Shown here: in pieces, positions 57,479 to 64,000 of the stretch | How the letters are laid out: every line of letters begins with the position of its first letter | Numbering within the stretch: the first letter of the stretch is position 1 | Assembly: GCA_023512835.1 (NCBI GenBank) | Contig: CM042090.1 | Location: 7,107,843-7,171,842 of the forward strand | Source: Taxillus chinensis | Taxonomy: Eukaryota; Streptophyta; Magnoliopsida; Santalales; Loranthaceae | Reading direction: 5' to 3' | Length of the DNA stretch: 64,000 bases | Made by a program: the position numbers and the translations under genes | The notes under the pieces: generated by a model | Database searches by the model: none | What the model was told of the DNA's origin: nothing | Seen by the model: the letters and a program-made list of their open reading frames with translations, nothing else

Positions 57479-58201
57479 TGTTAGGGCAGTCACGATAGAG
57501 AGCTGTCTCGGTTTGATTTTGTTTGGACTAGCTGAAAAACTGGGGTAGCGTCAAATGCCAAGGCATTAAGGACGTAGGGAATTGATTTTGGTGTAACAAA
57601 AAACTGGTGTAGCGTCATGGAAATGCTGGCGTAGCGTTAAATGCCAGGGCATTGAGGACATAGGAAATTGATTTTGGTGTAACGTCAAGAACTGTTGTAA
57701 CCTTTGTCCCTGCCTAAGTTTGTGGGTTGATTGGAAAACTGCTGTAACATCATGACATTTCTTTTAAATTGCTGTAACTGGCCCTATTGAAAAGGGGGGA
57801 GGATAGCAGGATAAAAGGGCTATTGCTACGTACAAAAAAGGGAAGAGGAAGGAAAGAAAAAACTGCATAAAAGAAAAGAGTAGACCAAAGCATACTGGGT
57901 GAGAAGAAAAGGAGGGATACGACGTGATAAAAAAGGATATACTGCTGCGTAGGATAAAAAAAAAACACATTGCATAAACAAAATGGGAGAAAACTGTTGC
58001 ATGCATAGAAAAAAAGGGCCAGGAGTAGTGCATAAAAAAGGGGCACTGCATATACTGTTGTGAAAAAAAAATGAAACGACATATACGGCCTCCATGTATT
58101 GGAATTTTTGCAATGTTTAAGAATTTTTCCAGCAGCTTGTATACTTTGCAATGTCGTTGTGACTGATGCAATTACATATGAAAATATTTATTTCTTCCTC
58201 A
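57479..58201 (+). mobile_element. Candidate solo LTR (~720 bp) with internal degenerate repeats
   Basis: It begins TGTTAGGGCAGTCACG and ends TTTCTTCCTCA, flanked by AAAAA and GAAAA (4 of 5 match, but low-complexity). The left half has repeated CAAATGCCAAGGCATTAAGGA / TAAATGCCAGGGCATTGAGGA. The right half (57790-58080) is purine-rich with recurring CTGCATAAAA units. Supported only by TG...CA ends and repeats. Confidence 0.35.
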
Positions 58202-58799
58202 GAAAAAAAAAACAAAAATAAAAGAATTTGCATGTTTTAAAATTTTTGTTGTATAATTGGTTTTTCTTTTGACATTAAGGTCGTTTATAGGATCAGTATA
58301 ATCAGAAGTGGGGGTTATAGTACAACCTCGGTTGAGAGCTCTAAGATATGAGATTCCTTACATCTTCATAACCTACTATATGGCTAGACGCTAGTGACTC
58401 TAATATTCCACCAAAAAACCTTTGAAAATTAGCCTACAGATATAACCTACAATCTACTGTAAAATATAGCCCACATAACCTATAGCCTACATATACAACT
58501 TACAGTCTACAGATACAACTGGCTGCCTGCATCAACAAAACACATATACAACATTTCATGTGGATCAAATGAAAGTTCTATTATTAAAAAAAATGAAAAA
58601 AAATAGTTCACCATTCTCTCCTATTAATAAGCATTGATAGTTCTATAACCATTGACTTTGATTTTCAATTTTAGATTTCCTTCATTATATTGTACAATAA
58701 GAATAAATTAAAATAAGATTGAACATAAAAGGTAAAAACAAATTGGAAAAAATGGTTTACTTTTGTTTTTTCTTTTATGGATAATTTCTAATGTTATGA
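58202..58799. other. Intergenic DNA with irregular TACAACCTAYAG-type repeats
   Basis: From 58425 to 58525 phrases like ATAACCTACAATCTAC and ATACAACTTACAGTCTAC recur irregularly. No gene. Confidence 0.4.
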
Positions 58800-60770
58800 C
58801 CACGAACATGTTTCAAACAAAATTTATTTAGCACTAGAAGTTTCTCAACAATTTTTTGCTTGTTTTCTTTAAGTTTTCTTATGCTCCCTTTAGTCTTCGC
58901 AATGTTAGATGGGTGAATAATAATATCTTTGGGTAACTTTTTCTTCTCATTTTCATTTGTTTCTTTATTTGAAATTATTGATGTCTCGAGAACTTTTTAA
59001 GCATCCGATATAGCCTTGCGAGCTAGTAAACACATATCAGGTGATTTTTTTACAAAAATGACAATGAAGTGAGCATCATTTGTAACTTCTACCATGTTTA
59101 AGTTTCTTATATCTTCCCATAATTTTATTCAAGTTCAACACCAACGTTATCATACACAATATCATTTGCTGCATATATATTTCATCTCTTTTAATATACT
59201 TAGGCGATAAAACATCAACAAATTCATTCCTTAACATCGCCAAAATGTGTTTACAAGGAATACCTTAGTTTTAAAACATTTGTGCGCATAATTTTCAAAT
59301 GTGCTATTAGTGTTAAATAAAACTTTCGAGGCATTCTGTGTATTAAGTTTCCTCATTGCATGCATATATATGACATGTTTCATCTATATGTTGAATTGCA
59401 CTAGCAAACTTAAAATTAGACTGCAATTTTTTTTGAAATACTTTGAACATGGGTCTTGTATATATCTTTGTCAATTGAGTTTTAACTAAAAAGTTAATTT
59501 GAAGTATTGTCAATGTGAAGATCATTATGCTCGGATATCAATTGTTGTGTCTTTGCTTCTTTATAGCTCTATCAAACTATCTCAAAAATTGAAATAGATT
59601 GTTCTTCTAATTTACAAAATGAATACATTCATACTTTCTAATCATTGAATGGTTCGAACACCTGCTATGAACACATTCTGATCTTTTGTATATACCGAAA
59701 CTCATTAATCTCGTATCTCATAAAAGGATAAAAGCCACTATTTTTTTTTTTGCAAATTATTCTTTAACAAAATCTCTTTCCATTTACTTTCAAATTTAAC
59801 AATTGTATTCGACTTTCATATATTGTTATAAAATGAAACAAAAAAACACCCCTTTGCACAACTCTTGCACTAAGTTTATCACTCAATTTTTTAATGATGT
59901 GCCATATACAAAATTTATGGAAGCTTCTCAGGAACACGAGATATTGCTGTAGACATTGCAGGATCTTGATCAGTAATTATCATGTGGTGATTTAGAATAC
60001 ATGACTAGTTGCCATGTTTGAAATAACTAAACAAATGATGCTATTGTCTCATGTTTGAGGAAGGCTACCCCAAAATTAGCTGATTGCATAATGATTTATA
60101 CATGTGAATGGTACGAAAATCATAAAGTACTAATTAGTATTATAAGTCATATCAAATATTAAGACATCACTAAAATGTTGGAATGTCTTTCTCGTACGCC
60201 CATAAACTCAAAACACATTTCAACTTATTGTTTTTATCAATTAGGTGGTCATTAAAAATGCTGAATTCAATTTCTTTTTGTCTTCAAAATCCTCACTCAT
60301 GAGTTAGGCATCATGGAACTTCATCGTCTCTTTTTTCCTTTGCAATACATTTCTAATACTTTATTTAGTACATCCAATATCAATATATTCTGTGTCCTAT
60401 TTCAAGAACCGACATCAATTGTGAAGTACAAATATTTGTCTCCTTAAATGAATCCATCAAGTTTTTATGTACATCTTTAACTTCTATATTCTGAGTTAAA
60501 AATAATATCTTTCTTAGAGTTACACATACAGGATTATGTAATTCTTCAAATTTGGTCAAACTCCACGAACCATCATTTTGCTCTTGCACAACACACTTTG
60601 TAGGGTAGTGTTCTTTTAATGAAGATCTTTTCCTTTGTTTTCTATCTTCGGTGAAAGATTTTTTTAGTATTACGTGTCCTTGTTTTGAGCATACAAATAT
60701 TTAATAGTTCTTCTTTTTTGTTTTTTTTCTAATACGGTACTATACCTTCGCACCATGAACCCTTATGTTT
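58800..60770 (-). pseudogene. FAR1/MULE-type transposase relic
   Basis: The minus-strand translation in shifting frames gives, in order: a FAR1 DNA-binding (WRKY-GCM1 type) segment with FVCSKQGH, TEDRKQRKRSSLKEHYPTKCVV, WSLTKFEELHNP (60770-60500); the MULE transposase core with SDVLIFDMTYNTN, MIFVPFTCINH, MIITDQDPAMSTAISRV, FCIWHIIKKLSDKLSARVV (60200-59850); and a C-terminal FKFASAIQHIDETCHIYACNEE and GIPCKHILAMLR, the SWIM zinc-finger motif (59500-59230). Many stops and frameshifts. Either a decayed Mutator-like transposon or a dead FAR1-related gene; no terminal repeats found. Confidence 0.85.
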
Positions 60771-62110
60771 TTGCATATTTCTTATAAAATTATTTACCAT
60801 CCTCAACTATTTGAAACACATCCCAATTTTAGGGGTTATAGTTTCATTTGATGTTCTATTATTATTATTTCAATTTAGAGTTGAACATTCTCCAAATTCC
60901 ATATGAGGATGTAGTAGAGGATCCATAAATGATAAAAAAAATGTAGAAGTACCCAAGTGAGAGTTATAAACTATAAATGGTGCATAAATGGCTTATATTT
61001 TGGAGCTAATAAATTATGTTTCCAATTGAGTCTACTATCACAACTCATATTAAAATGTACATATAAGCTCTCAACAATCAATAAACTAAAATTATTTTAT
61101 AAACATTAATATAGCATTCAAAATTAACATATAATTATCTAATAAATGTATTTATAAAAAATGTACAAAGTGTTTATGAAAATGTATTTGTAGAAAATAC
61201 TAAATAACTTGAATTTATAGAAATCAGGTTGCTATAATATGCACATGCATTTCATGCACCCATATATACCCAAAAACAGTAAACCAATATGAATACTAGT
61301 ATTATATCTTGGGTTAATTCCTAGGATACAATTACATTTCATGCTTTCAACATATAATGATTTCATGAAATCAATATTCTGAAATTCCATGAAAAATTGT
61401 TAGCTATAAAATATTGTTCATATCTTGGAATTTGTTATGACACATCAGGATACAATTACATTTATGAAACTACATTTTGTATTCAGGAATTCCATGAAAA
61501 TCATTCTGCAATAAAATTGTTTGAAAACAAAAAGAAATTAACATGCTTTTCAAATTATTGAACTTTCAAACTGCAGAATTAGAATTGCGTCACAACTGAA
61601 GATTTTTTATATTTGCAGACTGCTGGATTTTCAAAATGCAGATTTAGAGTTAGGTTGTATAGGTTATTATTTAATACAAAAATTTTATATCTATAACCTG
61701 CAGAATTTTTAAAAGCTCTGATTTGTCTAGCCACAAGCCACTTGCAATGCAAATTAATTGTATGTATTGTTGGTTAGTTGGGTGGGTTGGGTTTCGTTTT
61801 GAAGCCTCTAGTTTTATCACTGTCAAACCATCCTAATAAACAAAAACATGCGGATAATTGAATATTTACGTGTGCTCCTAGTTTGGTGCTAATAAATTAT
61901 GTTTACAATTAATTCTATTATCATAACTCATATTAAAATATACAAATATACAAATATGATTATTTCATAAATTTAGGATTAATCTAACATTTAAAATAAA
62001 TATAGAATTATTTGATAAATGTATTTGCCGTAACAAGTATTTATGATATTTGTAGAGAATACTAAACAATAAAACAACATAATAAATAAAATAATAGAAA
62101 CCAATATTCT
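60771..62110. repeat. AT-rich DNA with ~190-bp direct repeat pair
   Basis: 61008-61205 and 61890-62085 are diverged direct copies (both have CTAATAAATTATGTTT and CAACTCATATTAAAATGTAC / ATAACTCATATTAAAATATAC). No gene between them. They could be degenerate ends of one element. Confidence 0.55.
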
Positions 62111-63060
62111 CCTACTATGTATTAGTAAGTGTCATCGGCGGGAGTATGTTGAGCGCGATAGCGGTCAGCTGCACTATTCTTGGATAGAAGACTAGGACGA
62201 GGATTGAACGTGTAGGCTATGGTTCAAGAGTCAAAGACGTTGTTGCTGGAGACATGTGTTGAGGCTCCTTGTACGTGGCAAGGTGGTGTTGGAGACGGGC
62301 TGTTCGTCCAGATGGAGAAACAACCATGCCAGGCATCGTCGGCGGGAGTAAGTCCAGCACGATAGAGGTAAGGCGATGCATCAAGAAGATACAGCCGCAG
62401 CGATGCGATGCTTATGAGAGGTTTTTTTTTTTTTTTTTTTTTGACCATAAGAGAGAAGAGGTGGAAGGGTAATTGATTTTTTAATTTAATTCTGTCCACA
62501 TTACCGTATGCATTGGATTGCTGGTGACGATCTATCCTTGAATTTTACGGGCATTTAACTTGGTTTTGCCTAAGCTTTCATGTATCTTGATTTGGAATGT
62601 TGCTGTTCTTTCTTGTTTATTGCCTAGACTGTGTTGGGGTGATTCTTGCTGGTCTTACTCGATCTCTGCTTTGTGTTGATTCATTTCGTTGGGATTTCTT
62701 TCTTTCTAGCAGGGTAAATTCAGTTGAAGCAGTGGTTTGATTACAGGGGGATGAGCAGGAATTGGCCTCTAATTGGTTCTGTTTACATGCTGACTTTGAA
62801 TGTGATATCTCATATTTAATATTTATTGGTGTCATTCGATGCAGAATCGCCTTCCTGCCAAGGCTGTCAATTGCCTTGCATGTGGAGCTGTTGGAAGCTT
62901 CTTGGTTTAGTCCATTTGCCGATGCCTATGTAGATTCACTCTGCTCTAGCCAACACTTACGTCAGCTCACTTGGGTCAGAGATCAATATCAGTACTTACA
63001 CAGTTACACCCAAGAGATTATGATGAGAACTGTCGTGACATGCGCCACATGCACGTATCG
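62111..63060. other. Non-coding DNA with small internal repeat and T-run
   Basis: GTCATCGGCGGGAGTATGTT (62132) and CGTCGGCGGGAGTAAGTCC (62337) are related, each followed by CGATAG. A T-run lies at 62421-62442. Frames across the region have no recognised domain. Confidence 0.4.
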
Positions 63061-63421
63061 TGTTGCGCAAGACATCTTCTATCGCTGAGATTCTTCTTAT
63101 ATTTACTTTTCTTATCGTATTAGAAGTCTTTCCTTTTTATTACTTTCCTTTATTTAATTAGGGTATTTTGGTATTTTACTTTAGTTTCCTAATTGTATTA
63201 GATTTCCAATTCCTAGTTACTGGTTTGCCTATAAATAGGCCTTGCATTCATATGTAATAAATCATTCAAGAGTGTTTTTACCAATAATAAACTCTCATAT
63301 TAGAGGTTTATTCTTATTTCGGCTTTTCCAGTTTAATACTTGAATCGCTTGGGCTAGGGTTTGGGTAAATTCTGTTATCCATCTCTAGATTGTTGTTGGA
63401 TCCTAATCAAGGTCCTCAACA
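63061..63421 (+). mobile_element. Ty3/gypsy 5' LTR (second copy of the 23-kb family)
   Basis: It ends ...AAGGTCCTCAACA, followed at once by ATTTGGTGCTTTCATTGAGA, the primer-binding-site context common in plant gypsy elements. It contains CCTATAAATAGGCC (63229-63242). The start at TGTTGCGCAAG is inferred from the TGTTG...CAACA pairing and is uncertain. Homologous to 23101-23431. Confidence 0.78.
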
Positions 63422-63532
63422 ATTTGGTGCTTTCATTGAGAGATCCTAATCAAGATTTCTCATTTAGTTATCAATTTCATTGAGAGATCCTAATTAAGAT
63501 TTCTCAATTTTATCTCGCGTTCTTCATCAACA

Positions 63533-63880
63533 ATGGCGGAGGAGGCGGCAAGGACGAACATGCAACAGTTCGAAGCCCTGGAGAATTCCATAACAGAGCT
63601 TTCGACAACTTTAGCAAAGATGGTTCGATTCCAAGACAGAATTAATCAGAAAATTGATCGATTATTCGCATACAAGGGAAAAGATCCTATACGATGCGAC
63701 GAACTCAAGGAGATGATCGTAGGTCACAACAAACTTCACAGGGGGGAAAAAAATTTTAAAGCGGAAAAAAAAAAATATTGTTTCCCAGAGCTCACAGGAT
63801 CACAACATGAGGTTGAGTTCCCATCCGGTGACTCATCTAAAGGGATTGATGACCCAACTCCCAACTTCCAAAGTTCTTGA
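63533..63880 (+). pseudogene. Gypsy gag N-terminus, interrupted
   Basis: The first ~50 codons (FEALENSITELSTTLAKMV, then KIDRLFAYKGKDP) match the gag start of the 23-kb element (FEALEYSVTELSVTMAKMA in its frame). After about 63690 the similarity stops and the frame ends at 63880, so the gag is rearranged or decayed. It lies 110 bp downstream of the LTR, as expected. Confidence 0.7.
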
Positions 63881-64000
63881 TTCCTTTGATTTCCTTTACC
63901 CGTGGTGAATAATGCCCAAGCCAAAGTCAACAAGGCCATCACCATTGAAGAGTCTCTCAACAACATGATCTTTGTCCTTGATGATGTCTGATGTCCAAGG

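Noticed and set aside
57764..58171. Overlapping 95-135-residue hydrophobic frames on the minus strand, looking like membrane proteins
   Set aside because: Three frames are open at once because the strand lacks A-rich stop triplets; composition is Phe/Leu/Ser low-complexity and repeat-driven.
62224..62499. 91-residue minus-strand and 67-residue plus-strand frames
   Set aside because: Overlapping opposite frames crossing a T/A homopolymer, no recognised domain.

Overview
This is plant nuclear DNA. It is AT-rich and holds three intron-containing or organelle-targeted angiosperm genes separated by 10-15 kb blocks of degenerate LTR retrotransposons, DNA transposons and microsatellites. The gene structures and the gypsy/copia families suggest a dicot or woody angiosperm, but I cannot name the species.

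Layout. At 315-5105 (minus strand) lies an MTP6/MTPC1-type cation diffusion facilitator gene. Ten exons can be traced in perfect phase, and its 3' end lies beyond base 1. From about 5.3 to 27 kb there is mobile-element debris: a non-autonomous hAT-like element (6632-7799, 8-bp target duplication), an En/Spm (CACTA) transposase relic (9.1-11.1 kb), head-to-head TRIM-type LTRs (11.1-12.4 kb), a chimeric copia element (12934-18280, 5-bp target duplication GTTTG) nested inside an older copia element, two homopolymer-rich tracts, minisatellites, and a gypsy LTR with gag/protease (23.1-24.9 kb).

At 29592-38216 (minus) lies a CW-type zinc-finger chromatin-reader gene with 11 exons, 1761 codons and every splice phase consistent. 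It carries one in-frame TAG at codon 1455, which would remove the conserved C-terminus, and a six-unit 12-residue tandem repeat beside the CW domain. From 39 to 50 kb there are gypsy LTR fragments in both orientations, and one element (44406-about 49808) with roughly 1.8-2 kb LTRs around a remnant of RNase H and integrase. At 52812-54032 (plus) lies an intact intronless mTERF gene with a MITE-like repeat in its proximal promoter. A decayed partial copy of its 3' end lies 1.5 kb downstream. The right end holds a candidate solo LTR, a FAR1/MULE transposase relic (minus) and the 5' end of a second copy of the 23-kb gypsy family.

The three host genes are not functionally linked: they concern metal transport, chromatin reading and organelle gene expression. 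I found no convincing undescribed system. The best leads are the CW-gene nonsense codon, the palindromic LTR arrangements, the rapidly evolving short-repeat sector inside one gypsy LTR family, and the transposon-built promoter of the mTERF gene. Exon boundaries were derived by hand from GT/AG sites, reading phase and remembered family sequence; no alignment was run.
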